Below the pieces are notes generated by a model that saw nothing but the letters and a program-made list of their open reading frames with translations, had not been told where the DNA came from and did not search any database. The position numbers were made by a program, and so were the translations under genes. Positions 55,363-59,718 of a DNA stretch of 64,000 nt are shown here, one piece after another; within the stretch, counting starts at the first letter, position 1, and every line of letters starts with the position of its first letter. The DNA is taken from positions 75,849,045-75,913,044 of the forward strand of contig CM059198.1 of assembly GCA_030323885.1 (NCBI GenBank), read 5' to 3'. This DNA is from Branchipolynoe longqiensis (lineage: Eukaryota; Annelida; Polychaeta; Phyllodocida; Polynoidae).

Positions 55363-57681
55363 CGTAAGGTCACACAGATATGTTATGTCTTCTTTTTGTC
55401 TTTATTATATGGTTTATGAAACAGAATTTAGTGTGTTATTTTGGTGTTTTTTGAAGCGGTGTATTTGCCTGTGTGAGTTGCAATGATGACTACCTTTTAT
55501 CTGTCAATCCCCTGACAATGAGTTTATTACACCATGGAGAGGAAGTAATCTGAGCAAAGACCGAGATAATTTATTTAAATTTGAGCACACCGTGAATGTG
55601 AATGGCTTTTGAAATTGTTACGATTTGATTTGATCTTTCCTTCTACCTCACATATTATTTTAACATGTGGTGCATGTCAGTTTAAAAATAAGTCATACGT
55701 AACTTTACGCATAGTTCAGATTGTGCAGAGGGCTATTTACGGACTGTTCCCTAATAATGATAAGGGAGGCAGTAAAAAAATCTCACCCGTAGTTAGATTT
55801 GTGCATCGGGTGTCTGAGAGAAATTGACTTGGACGTTATGTGAAATGTTACTTCCTCAAACTACAGTAAAGTTACAATGATGACAAACCATCTAACCCAG
55901 CTCGCATCGAGGGCCAATATAGGGTTCAATGATGAATGAATTATCTGAGTAACTGTTTATCATGATGATGTAGCTATTATTTACTCGCTTTTTAATGTTA
56001 TTTAGTTTTTACCTTTATACCGTTCAACATAAGCCAGTTTGCTTTTTGGCATCTTCCCGCTCACTTGTTGTAAAAGTAAACTTTCCCCGCACCTACTCTT
56101 AGGTTTGGTTCTAAATAATCCTGGTATGGTCTTTTTGGGGGGGTTTATAAAGCAGAATTTAGTGCATTATTTCGGTGTTTTTGGAGGGGTGTATTTTCCT
56201 GTGTGCTTTGCAATGATGACTACCTTTTATCTGTCAATCCCCTGACAATGAGTTTATTATCCCATGGAGAGAAAGGAATCTGAGCAAAGGCCAACCAAAA
56301 TTATTTTAATTTAGGGATGCATCATAAATGTGAATGGCTTTCACAATTGTTATGATTTGATTTCATCCTTCTTCCCCAATTGAACATCAAATATTATTTT
56401 TAAATCTGATGGATGTCATAGTTTGAAAATCATAGTTCAGATTGTGCAGATGGTAAACAATCTCACCCGTAGTTAGATTTGTGTATTTTGGGGTGTTGAT
56501 ATCTAACTGGCTTCACTAAGATTGGTTGTGTGAGAGAACTTGACGTGTTATTCCTATCGAATGTTACTAGCCTTGCTTATTTGGCTTCCTCAACTAGTAA
56601 AGTTACAATGATGACAAACCATCTAACCCAGCTCGCATCGAGGGCCAATACAGGGTTCAATGATGAATGAATTATCTGAGTAACTGACTGCTGAACGTAA
56701 TAATCTAGGTATTGGTTTGTCTTTTTGATGTTATTTAATTTCTAGTTTTATATAAGTATATTAGGTTGATCGGTGTAATCTACTTTACGTTGAGGTGAGC
56801 TTGATATAATAAATGGCAAACTTTGGAAATCTTTGAAAACATGCATGCATAATTTATGTATGCATGTGTCAAAATGCTAGACGACATAAATTTCAACAGT
56901 AGTAGGTCCAACAACGACCATGGTTTCATTGGACTATTCAGCTTTGAATCCCCCAGCCCCCACCACACACACACTCCCTAAGGTCACACAGATATGTAAT
57001 GTGCTGTTCTAAATAAGATTCTCTTTATTATTTGGTTTGTGAAGCAGATCTTTTTGAATCGCTGTATTTGCTTTGCAATGATGACTACCTTTTATCTGTC
57101 AATCCCCTGACAATGAGTTTATTACACTGTGGAGAGAAAGGAATCTGAGCAAAGACAGACTAAAATTACTTTGAAGTTTGACACACCTTCCTTGATCCTA
57201 ATATCGCATTTGAAATATATTTGTTTAAAGTTATTTTTACCGTTCGAGATTCTGACGATGTGTAGTCATTAATGAAGGTTTCAGTGTGTTGTACGACTAT
57301 TTGAATTGTCTGAATTTGAGGCTGGAGTAGTTACGATGATGACAAACCATCTAACCCAGCTCGCATCGAGGGCCCAATGGTTCGATGATGAACGAATGCT
57401 CTGAGTAACCCAATTCTAGCCATGTCTTATCTATTCGGTTCGCCAAGTTAAGCTGGAGGGGTCTATTGAAGTGTTGTAATGTGTGCCCGTGCTGACCCTG
57501 GCTCCCTCACTTGCAGGTGAAGGAGTTCCTGGCCGACCCGTCCAAGTTCGCCGCTGTGGCTGCCGTGGCGGCTCCGGCCGAGACGCAGGCCGCCCCGACC
57601 ACGGCCGACACGAAGGAGGAGAAGAAGGAGGAGGAAGAGGAGGAGAGCGAGGACGACATGGGCTTCGGGCTGTTCGACTAA
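34521..57681 (+). CDS. RPLP0: 60S acidic ribosomal protein P0 (uL10)
   Basis: P0 is the base of the ribosomal stalk. It binds the 28S rRNA GTPase centre, carries the P1/P2 dimers and helps recruit translation factors in the cytoplasm. Six coding segments join in frame: 34521-34574, 36310-36485, 42342-42576, 44526-44711, 50869-51009 and 57517-57681, 957 nt, 318 residues, the usual length. The start is the ATG before [15 protein letters not shown], the conserved N-terminus. Landmarks in order: [15 protein letters not shown] and [14 protein letters not shown] (rRNA-binding domain), [12 protein letters not shown], the conserved [12 protein letters not shown] and [30 protein letters not shown], an Ala/Pro hinge, an acidic [14 protein letters not shown] run, and the C-terminal DMGFGLFD that contacts elongation factors. 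All borders are GT-AG. Nothing suggests a pseudogene; the introns and a TOP-type leader mark this as the source gene. Confidence 0.98.
34575..36309. other. RPLP0 intron 2a sequence
   Basis: A SINE-A tail remnant (GACGTTAGATATTGCTAGAAC) lies near 34757-34790. Otherwise no feature; I saw no C/D snoRNA with a closing stem. Confidence 0.4.
36310..36485 (+). CDS. RPLP0: RPLP0 coding exon 3
   Basis: The acceptor GCTGATAG precedes [18 protein letters not shown]. The exon ends GAGAA before GTGGGT; the final G of the Lys codon comes from the next exon. A SINE remnant begins about 30 bp after the donor. Confidence 0.95.
36740..38107 (+). mobile_element. 5'-truncated LINE in RPLP0 intron 3
   Basis: The RT palm is visible: [20 protein letters not shown] (36812-36885), then after a single frameshift near 36880 a 279-codon frame with [41 protein letters not shown] and the C-terminal [16 protein letters not shown] to a stop at 37718. 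A 3'UTR ends in a poly-A run at 38098-38107. Apart from the frameshift the C-terminal half is well preserved, so the insertion is fairly young. It has the same sense as RPLP0. A sister 3' end is at 19180-19743. Confidence 0.88.
38139..38264 (+). ncRNA. C/D-like repeat, copy 1 (U22-like?)
   Basis: The unit opens with ATGATGATGAC and closes GCCTGTCTGAGC, enclosing the conserved core AGTCGCAGTAGTGTTCCC, AGAGCCAGAAATGGCTGAAC and CCACTGGGATCCGCGTCTC. Two more copies in the same intron keep the core. It has C- and D-box-like ends but no clear terminal stem. The CCCAGAGCC...CACTGGGATCC core reminds me of U22, which I cannot verify. It could instead be part of a repeat. Confidence 0.35.
38320..38743 (+). 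mobile_element. Two tandem SINE-A fragments
   Basis: A 5'-truncated copy (CTTGTCGCTACCTAGCCTGG to about 38480) is followed by a second with GGGGGTTCGAACC and the AAACAAACAAAC tail at about 38743. Confidence 0.65.
38744..38874 (+). ncRNA. C/D-like repeat, copy 2 (U22-like?)
   Basis: GTTGCAGTGATGACGACC opens and GCCTGTCTGAGC closes; the core is nearly identical to copies 1 and 3. See 38139-38264 for the alternatives. Confidence 0.4.
39058..39358 (+). mobile_element. SINE-A copy with 12-bp TSD
   Basis: Flanks TACGGATTAATG (39046-39057) and TACAGATTAATG (39359-39370) differ by one base. The head has GATGGCCGAATGAGTTAG and GGGTTTGAACCC. It is inserted in a fragment of the CAGGGTTGCCAAC family. 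Confidence 0.85.
39397..39466. repeat. 70-bp near-perfect palindrome
   Basis: Two 34-bp arms, GCTGATAACATTGGAAAATG... and its exact reverse complement ...ATTTTCCAATGTTATCAGC, are separated by only AA at the centre (CATCCC-AA-GGGATG). It lies in an RPLP0 intron. Its outer part, ACATTGGAAAATG, also occurs in the CAGGGTTGCCAAC family, so it may be an inverted duplication of that element's end or an assembly foldback. Confidence 0.9.
39500..39620 (+). mobile_element. SINE-A head fragment
   Basis: GAAATGGCTGAATTTGGAG, GAGATTCAAATCCTGGCTGA and CTTGTTACTACCTAGCCTGG correspond to the head and first part of the body only. Confidence 0.65.
39621..40104. other. RPLP0 intron sequence, no feature seen
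   Basis: Unique sequence up to the next element. Confidence 0.4.
40105..40481. mobile_element. CAGGGATGAAAG MITE with 6-bp TSD
   Basis: Ends CAGGGATGAAAG and CTTTCATCCCTG, flanked by ATTGTA on both sides (40099-40104 and 40482-40487). A short SINE-A tail (about 40205-40280, CGTCCTGATATGACCTTAG) is inserted in its internal repeat. Confidence 0.85.
41184..41314 (+). ncRNA. C/D-like repeat, copy 3 (U22-like?)
   Basis: GTTGCAGTGATGACGACC opens and GCCTGTCTGAGC closes. The core AGAGCCAGAAATGGCTGAAC / CCACTGGGATCCGCGTCTC is conserved although the sequence just before the D-like box differs from copies 1 and 2. Confidence 0.4.
41800..42090. mobile_element. Degenerate tRNA-headed SINE fragment
   Basis: GGATGGTCAAGTGGGTAAG and TGTTTGATCCCTGGCTATG resemble box A and box B of another SINE type. 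Its GTGAATATGGCC...GTAAAGCAACCA tail type is seen near 41690, 44060 and 51830. Confidence 0.4.
42160..42325 (+). mobile_element. SINE-A tail abutting RPLP0 exon 4
   Basis: CGTCTCCCATGGGGCCAGCA, GTACCCGTCCTGATATCATC and two copies of the GTTTCCAGGACATAA tail end only about 20-30 bp before the acceptor at 42341, so part of the 3' splice-site context derives from the SINE. Confidence 0.7.
42342..42576 (+). CDS. RPLP0: RPLP0 coding exon 4
   Basis: After TGTTGCAG the first base completes a Lys codon. The exon encodes [29 protein letters not shown], the [12 protein letters not shown] block and [20 protein letters not shown], ending in phase 0 before GTCAGT. Confidence 0.97.
43048..43285 (+). mobile_element. 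Internally shortened TTAA-MITE
   Basis: GCGGCATAGTCCG opens and GGACTATGCGGCTTTGAA closes, with body motifs AGTGCAAACATGTAAAATTA and CAAGTGCTTAACGAGTGC. Confidence 0.6.
43335..43447 (+). ncRNA. C/D snoRNA candidate guiding 28S Am3739 (SNORD46/snR63-like)
   Basis: A seven-base stem GCAGTAG / CTACTGC encloses a C box variant ATGAAGA and a D box CTGA. The 11 nt before the D box, GTCATAGTTAC plus one spacer base, are complementary to the universally conserved helix-69 strand GUAACUAUGAC of 28S rRNA. The fifth base before the D box falls on the second A of GUAAC, the residue methylated in human 28S (Am3739, SNORD46) and yeast (Am2256, snR63). The C box departs from RUGAUGA at one position. It sits in an RPLP0 intron, sense strand. 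The target equivalence uses recalled rRNA numbering. Confidence 0.7.
43566..43791 (+). mobile_element. 5'-truncated SINE-A with 10-bp TSD
   Basis: Flanks CCTAAGTTCA at 43556-43565 and 43792-43801 bound a copy lacking its tRNA head and ending AACAAACAAAC. Confidence 0.85.
43845..44130 (+). mobile_element. SINE with alternative tail
   Basis: The head has GCGGTGACTGAATGGGTAGA and GAGTTCGATTCCC; the tail is GTGAATATGGCCTTTGCTGC and a GTAAAACAACCATCAATC run. Confidence 0.65.
44165..44477 (+). mobile_element. SINE-A copy next to RPLP0 exon 5
   Basis: The head is partly lost, TGGGATTTGAACCC is the box-B region, and the tail TGACCGTAGATGTTTCCAGG ends in GTAAAACCCAAACAAA about 50 bp before the acceptor at 44525. 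Confidence 0.7.
44526..44711 (+). CDS. RPLP0: RPLP0 coding exon 5
   Basis: Sixty-two codons in phase 0, from [20 protein letters not shown] to DDLCARFMQ, between TTTTCAG and GTGAGT. Confidence 0.97.
44745..44985. repeat. ~60-bp tandem repeat after exon 5
   Basis: Four units contain GCTCTCGTTGC, GGTGGAGGAGTTTA and TTTGATGTCCAGACAGTTG. The motif GCTCTCTTTGCTGGTGGAG is also found around the SINE at 46612-46952. Confidence 0.75.
45036..45117 (+). ncRNA. C/D snoRNA, 18S-U1288 family, copy 1
   Basis: The stem ACTTGC/GCAAGT encloses C box TGATGAC and D box CTGA. The guide ATCTGTCAATCC before D' box CTGA pairs with 18S GGAUUGACAGAU. The fifth base lies on the first U of GGAUU, human Um1288, the SNORD110 target. 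It lies in RPLP0 intron 44712-50868, sense strand. Confidence 0.88.
46421..46501 (+). ncRNA. C/D snoRNA, 18S-U1288 family, copy 2
   Basis: Same stem type as copy 1 (ACTTGC/GCAAGT), identical C, D' and guide. The bases before the D box differ (GAGGTTGTAAT), showing that only the D' guide is constrained. Confidence 0.88.
46612..46952 (+). mobile_element. SINE-A, full copy with 9-bp TSD
   Basis: Flanks CTCTTTGCT at 46603-46611 and 46953-46961 bound a complete copy with head GGTGGCCGAATGAGTAGAG and an AACAAACAAA tail, between snoRNA copies 2 and 3. Confidence 0.85.
47041..47121 (+). ncRNA. C/D snoRNA, 18S-U1288 family, copy 3
   Basis: Stem ACTTGC/GCAAGT; sequence nearly identical to copy 1, including GAGATTGGAAT before the D box. 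Confidence 0.88.
47346..47501. mobile_element. Pogo/Tigger-like MITE, TA target
   Basis: A 156-bp element with ends CAGTAAAACCTCT and AGAGGTTTTACTG is flanked by TA on each side. A half copy is at 49861-49955. The CAGTAAAACCTCT terminus is typical of pogo-group mariner elements. Confidence 0.8.
47572..47654 (+). ncRNA. C/D snoRNA, 28S-PTC family, copy 1
   Basis: The stem GTTAC/GTAAC encloses C box TGATGAC, C' box TGATGAA and D box CTGA. The segment AACCCAGCTC is complementary to 28S GAGCUGGGUU, the conserved strand after the A-loop. The D' box is degenerate (CATCGA region), so the exact target base is uncertain; yeast Cm2948 is within the duplex. Confidence 0.82.
48155..48470 (-). mobile_element. 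SINE-B copy
   Basis: On the minus strand it reads GGCGGAGTGGTTAGTGTGTC, GGTGGTTCGATTCCC, GGTGTGGGAGGTTAAAAATC and the CATGATAGGCAGTATAAATC tail. It lies between two snoRNA copies. Confidence 0.8.
48475..48557 (+). ncRNA. C/D snoRNA, 28S-PTC family, copy 2
   Basis: Stem GTTAC/GTAAC, C box TGATGAC, intact AACCCAGCTC guide (followed by GCATCGAGAGCC), C' TGATGAA, D box CTGA. Confidence 0.82.
48841..49195. mobile_element. CAGGGATGAAAG MITE with 6-bp TSD
   Basis: Ends CAAGGATGAAAG and CTTTCATCCCTG, flanked by AAATAT at 48835-48840 and 49196-49201. Confidence 0.82.
49202..49734. other. RPLP0 intron sequence, no feature seen
   Basis: AT-rich unique sequence. Confidence 0.4.
49735..49860 (+). mobile_element. 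5'-truncated SINE-A
   Basis: GTCAGGATAATGTGACTGAG to the tail GATGTTGCTAGGATGTACAA with AACAAACAAA. Confidence 0.75.
50038..50121 (+). ncRNA. C/D snoRNA, 18S-U1288 family, copy 4
   Basis: The stem GCTTTGC/GCAAAGC differs from copies 1-3 on both strands yet still pairs. C, D' guide and D boxes are unchanged. Confidence 0.9.
50211..50293 (+). ncRNA. C/D snoRNA, 28S-PTC family, copy 3
   Basis: Stem GTTAC/GTAAC, C box TGATGAC, guide AACCCAGCTC, C' TGATGAA, D box CTGA. It follows copy 4 of the 18S family by about 90 bp, the closest pair in the gene. Confidence 0.82.
50490..50705 (+). mobile_element. SINE-A, diverged copy before exon 6
   Basis: GGTCGAGTCAAACAAATGAC, CAGTTCCCAGCCAGGCGCTC and the tail AACGTAGATGTTGCCAGGAC; the tRNA head is missing. 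Confidence 0.65.
50869..51009 (+). CDS. RPLP0: RPLP0 coding exon 6
   Basis: Forty-seven codons in phase 0, [19 protein letters not shown] to DVTFKEAET, between TTCTTCCAG and GTAAGT. Confidence 0.97.
51113..51196 (+). ncRNA. C/D snoRNA, 28S-PTC family, copy 4
   Basis: Stem AGTTAC/GTAACT, intact C, guide, C' and D elements. It starts about 100 bp after the donor of exon 6 and opens the alternating array of the last intron. Confidence 0.83.
51197..52008. other. Last-intron sequence with SINE tail remnant
   Basis: A SINE tail of the GTGAATATGGCC type lies at about 51830-51885. The 117-codon frame at 51346-51699 has no recognisable family. Confidence 0.4.
52028..52111 (+). ncRNA. C/D snoRNA, 18S-U1288 family, copy 5
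   Basis: Stem CTTTGC/GCAAAG, intact C, D' guide and D boxes; ACACCGTGGAGAG replaces the more usual ATCCCATGGAGAG between them. Its tandem twin is copy 8. Confidence 0.88.
52472..52554 (+). ncRNA. 28S-PTC family copy 5, degenerate
   Basis: Three defects: C box TGACGAC, guide with AACTCAGCTC, and D box CTGG with the stem partner GCAAC. The C' box is intact. With box D broken it is probably not processed or stable. Its twin, copy 8, shares the D-box defect. Confidence 0.75.
52957..53038 (+). ncRNA. C/D snoRNA, 18S-U1288 family, copy 6
   Basis: The stem is shorter (TTGC/GCAA), with GAGTTGC replacing GCTTTGC upstream. C, guide and D boxes are intact; GAGGAAGTAAT precedes the D box. Confidence 0.83.
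53350..53432 (+). ncRNA. C/D snoRNA, 28S-PTC family, copy 6
   Basis: Stem AGTTAC/GTAACT and all boxes intact; guide AACCCAGCTC. Confidence 0.83.
53679..53762 (+). ncRNA. C/D snoRNA, 18S-U1288 family, copy 7
   Basis: Stem CTTTGC/GCAAAG, all elements intact. Confidence 0.88.
54074..54156 (+). ncRNA. C/D snoRNA, 28S-PTC family, copy 7
   Basis: Stem AGTTAC/GTAACT, all boxes intact. Confidence 0.83.
54547..54630 (+). ncRNA. C/D snoRNA, 18S-U1288 family, copy 8
   Basis: Tandem twin of copy 5, 2519 bp downstream, with the same ACACCGTGGAGAG interior. Confidence 0.88.
54991..55073 (+). ncRNA. 28S-PTC family copy 8, degenerate
   Basis: Twin of copy 5 of this family: shares AACTCAGCTC and D box CTGG, but its C box is TGACCAC instead of TGACGAC. 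It has drifted further since the duplication. Confidence 0.75.
55478..55558 (+). ncRNA. C/D snoRNA, 18S-U1288 family, copy 9
   Basis: Twin of copy 6, same short TTGC/GCAA stem; boxes and guide intact. Confidence 0.83.
55871..55953 (+). ncRNA. C/D snoRNA, 28S-PTC family, copy 9
   Basis: Twin of copy 6 of this family; all elements intact. Confidence 0.83.
56206..56289 (+). ncRNA. C/D snoRNA, 18S-U1288 family, copy 10
   Basis: Twin of copy 7; stem CTTTGC/GCAAAG and all elements intact. Confidence 0.88.
56602..56684 (+). ncRNA. C/D snoRNA, 28S-PTC family, copy 10
   Basis: Twin of copy 7 of this family; all elements intact. Confidence 0.83.
57071..57154 (+). ncRNA. C/D snoRNA, 18S-U1288 family, copy 11
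   Basis: Stem CTTTGC/GCAAAG, all elements intact; the spacer after it diverges from earlier units. Confidence 0.88.
57330..57409 (+). ncRNA. C/D snoRNA, 28S-PTC family, copy 11
   Basis: The stem GTTAC/GTAAC and guide AACCCAGCTC are intact; C' box TGATGAA. It ends about 107 bp before the acceptor of exon 7, close to the distance from the splice site that favours intronic C/D snoRNA assembly in vertebrates. Confidence 0.83.
57517..57681 (+). CDS. RPLP0: RPLP0 coding exon 7 (stalk C-terminus)
   Basis: After CTTGCAG come 54 codons and [21 protein letters not shown], an Ala/Pro/Thr hinge, the charged [15 protein letters not shown] run and the terminal DMGFGLFD. The GC content is much higher than in the surrounding intron. 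Confidence 0.98.
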   Translation: MKEFLADPSKFAAVAAVAAPAETQAAPTTADTKEEKKEEEEEESEDDMGFGLFD

Positions 57682-57820
57682 CACGGCCCATTCCCCCCGC
57701 GGGCTGTTCGATTAGACGCCCCCCGAGCAACAGCAACTGGCCGTTCGACTCGACATCGCCCGAGCATGGACTGTTCGACTAACACCGCCCGAGCAACACC
57801 AACTGGCTGTTCGACTAGGT
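57670..57820 (+). repeat. Repeated CTGTTCGACTAA motif into the 3'UTR
   Basis: The last coding codons plus stop recur at 57704, 57741 (CCGTTCGACTCG), 57771 and 57807, in units of about 30-37 bp with GCCCGAGCAACACCAACTGG between. Four of five copies keep Leu-Phe-Asp-stop, but spacings are not multiples of three from the true stop. Confidence 0.85.
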
Positions 57821-57949
57821 GCGCACGGCCCACGATGCAGCCTGCCGACCGTGTACCCGGTACCGCTGGTACCTGTAGTTGCGTGAAGGACTTGACTGCC
57901 CGCAGTGCTGACTCCGTCATATGGCACGACCGGGAGAAATACTCCACAC

Positions 57950-57955
57950 AATAAA
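57950..57955 (+). terminator. RPLP0 polyadenylation signal
   Basis: AATAAA lies 269 nt after the stop, followed within 25-30 nt by T/GT-rich sequence TTTTTTGTCTTTGG. Confidence 0.85.
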
Positions 57956-57970
57956 GGATATATATTAAAC

Positions 57971-58354
57971 ATATAATCTTTTTTGTCTTTGGACGTTTTT
58001 ATAATTTCTGGGTGAGATTCTATTTCGACGATGGTCTTAGCATATGGTTATTTTGGGTCTTCTCCAACATATGTTAATGTGAGATTCTGTTGTTGTCGGG
58101 GAAAGGGAAAACATATTTATTGCTGAACACACGGATACTATTGTCCAACCTTTCTGAATCTCGGTTGAAAGACCCTTCCGATTTTCAATCAACTTTCATA
58201 AAATTCCATGGGTATTTTTGATGGTGTACATTTAGTTGATTATGCATCGGTCACAAATTCGTGGTAGCGTACAATGGAATGCCGCCAATTACCGGACTGT
58301 TTGTGGAATAATGTATAGAAATTGTGAATAAGTCTTATTTGCAGTTGTCTCGCT
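57971..58354. other. Intergenic sequence, no feature seen
   Basis: Nothing recognised up to the next SINE. Confidence 0.4.
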
Positions 58355-58363
58355 ACAAAAGCG

Positions 58364-59548
58364 ACCAGACGGGATGGCTGAATGAGTTGCAGCGTTTGTC
58401 TCCCGTGCTGGTATGTCGTGGGCTCGAACCATGGTCGAGTCAAACCAATGACTTGAAAATTGGTGCTTGTCACTTCCTAGCCTGGGGCCATATGCATGGA
58501 GCAGTGCTAGGAGGCAAAACGCATTTAGCGCGGGATTTCTGGTTTAGCGCGGACAAGTTGGTATGCATGGAGCACTGTTAGGCCTAACACCAAGCTTTTA
58601 AACTCGGAAATTCTAACTCCGATGTCTGGTTTACAGCGGTGTTAGTGTCAGGATGGAACCCAAATCTACTCAATGCTATCATATTTAACAGAATTACATA
58701 TGCAATAAGTGAAATTTAAGCAAATTAACCCTAAAAACGAAGCGATATTAATGCAGCAGCCGCATTGGCGACGATATTAAGTTAGATTTTCGAATCGACG
58801 AACGTAAAGTAAACAAATCGCCGCCGAATCGGTGGGAATATCTTACGCCCAAATCTATTAAATGCTGTCATATTTAACACAATTACATATGCAGTAAGTG
58901 AAATCTTATCAATTTAACCTTAAATTCGAACCGATATTAATATAGCCGCAGCATTGGCGGCGTTATTCATATTGTCAAATCGCCGCTGCCGCCGCATTCC
59001 ATACTGTTTACATTACGTTCGTCGATTCGAAAATATAACTATTATTATCGCCGCCGATGCGGCGGTAGCCTTAATAATGCTTTGAATTTAAGGTTAAATT
59101 GATGAAATTTCATTTATTGCGTATGTAATTCTGTTATAAATATGATCGCATTCAATAGATTTGAGCCTAATATATGGCTACAAATGCAGAGGGATTTCCC
59201 AAATCTATAAATACATTCACGTTTAGCTAACACTCACCGTTTAGGCTGCCATGCATATGTTTTTGACGACGGTGATAGCTATACAGTGTTAGAGGAATAA
59301 CACCACACGCCTCTAACACTGCTCCATGCATATGGCCCCAGGTGCCCGGCATTATTAGGACAGGGCAAGGACTGGTGTGCTCAGTGTCAGGATAATGTGA
59401 CTGAGTGGGATACCAGGTCATGGTCCTGGTGGCCTGGTTTCCCAGTGAGACAGCACTATAAAGTCGCCATGAGTGTGCACTGTCACAAGTAGGTACCTGT
59501 CCTGATATGACCTTAGATGGTGCTAGGATGTAAAACAACAAACAAACA
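58364..59548 (+). mobile_element. SINE-A split by a nested element
   Basis: The head (GACGGGATGGCTGAATGAG, GGGCTCGAACCATGG) runs to CACTTCCTAG at 58480, and the body resumes at 59343 (TGCCCGGCATTATTAGGAC) to the AACAAACAAAC tail. Flanks ACAAAAGCG (58355-58363) and ACAAAAGTG (59549-59557) are the SINE target duplication. Confidence 0.88.
58481..59342. mobile_element. ~860-bp foldback element with 26-bp perfect TIRs
   Basis: The ends CCTGGGGCCATATGCATGG... and ...CCATGCATATGGCCCCAGG are exact inverted repeats over 26 bp. CCTGG/CCAGG may be the duplicated target. Inside, a ~110-bp block (about 58665-58780) recurs at 58850-58960 and again inverted at about 59000-59165, so much of the element can fold. 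No coding region. The superfamily is undetermined. Confidence 0.85.
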
Positions 59549-59718
59549 ACAAAAGTGCCTTGTGGTGACCGTACGATTTGTTAATAGATATCCCGCAGAC
59601 CGCAATATTTACATAAACGATTTAATTTGTGGACATTTCGAATTGGTCTTGCACCGCACTTCACTCCGTTACTAATGGTGCAGAACGCCAGGCTAGTTAG
59701 CGACCCGTGGGAATGCTT

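Larger units (their letters stand above)
52009..57060. repeat. 2.52-kb near-identical tandem duplication
   Basis: The unit 52009-54529 repeats at 54530-57047 with offsets of 2519-2528 bp. All three snoRNA pairs and their spacers recur almost base for base; differences are few point changes and C-run or CA-run lengths. The junction falls in TTTTTGAAGCGCTGTATTTG just before an 18S-family snoRNA. A third start of the unit is at 57047. Confidence 0.92.
34480..57955 (+). other. RPLP0: RPLP0 transcribed region (exons 2-7 with 3'UTR)
   Basis: The span runs from the acceptor of the first coding exon to the AATAAA signal. Introns 2-6 (numbered by preceding exon) host snoRNA candidates, LINE and SINE insertions. 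The longest intron, 51010-57516, is 6.5 kb and is mostly a snoRNA array. Confidence 0.9.

Noticed and set aside
52042..56974. Paired 63-72-codon frames repeated in the last intron
   Set aside because: Identical pairs simply reflect the 2.5-kb duplication, several overlap the snoRNAs, and none has a family resemblance.
57431..57972. Antisense and alternate frames across RPLP0 exon 7 and 3'UTR
   Set aside because: Shadows of the GC-rich terminal exon and its repeated 3'UTR motif; the P0 frame explains the sequence.
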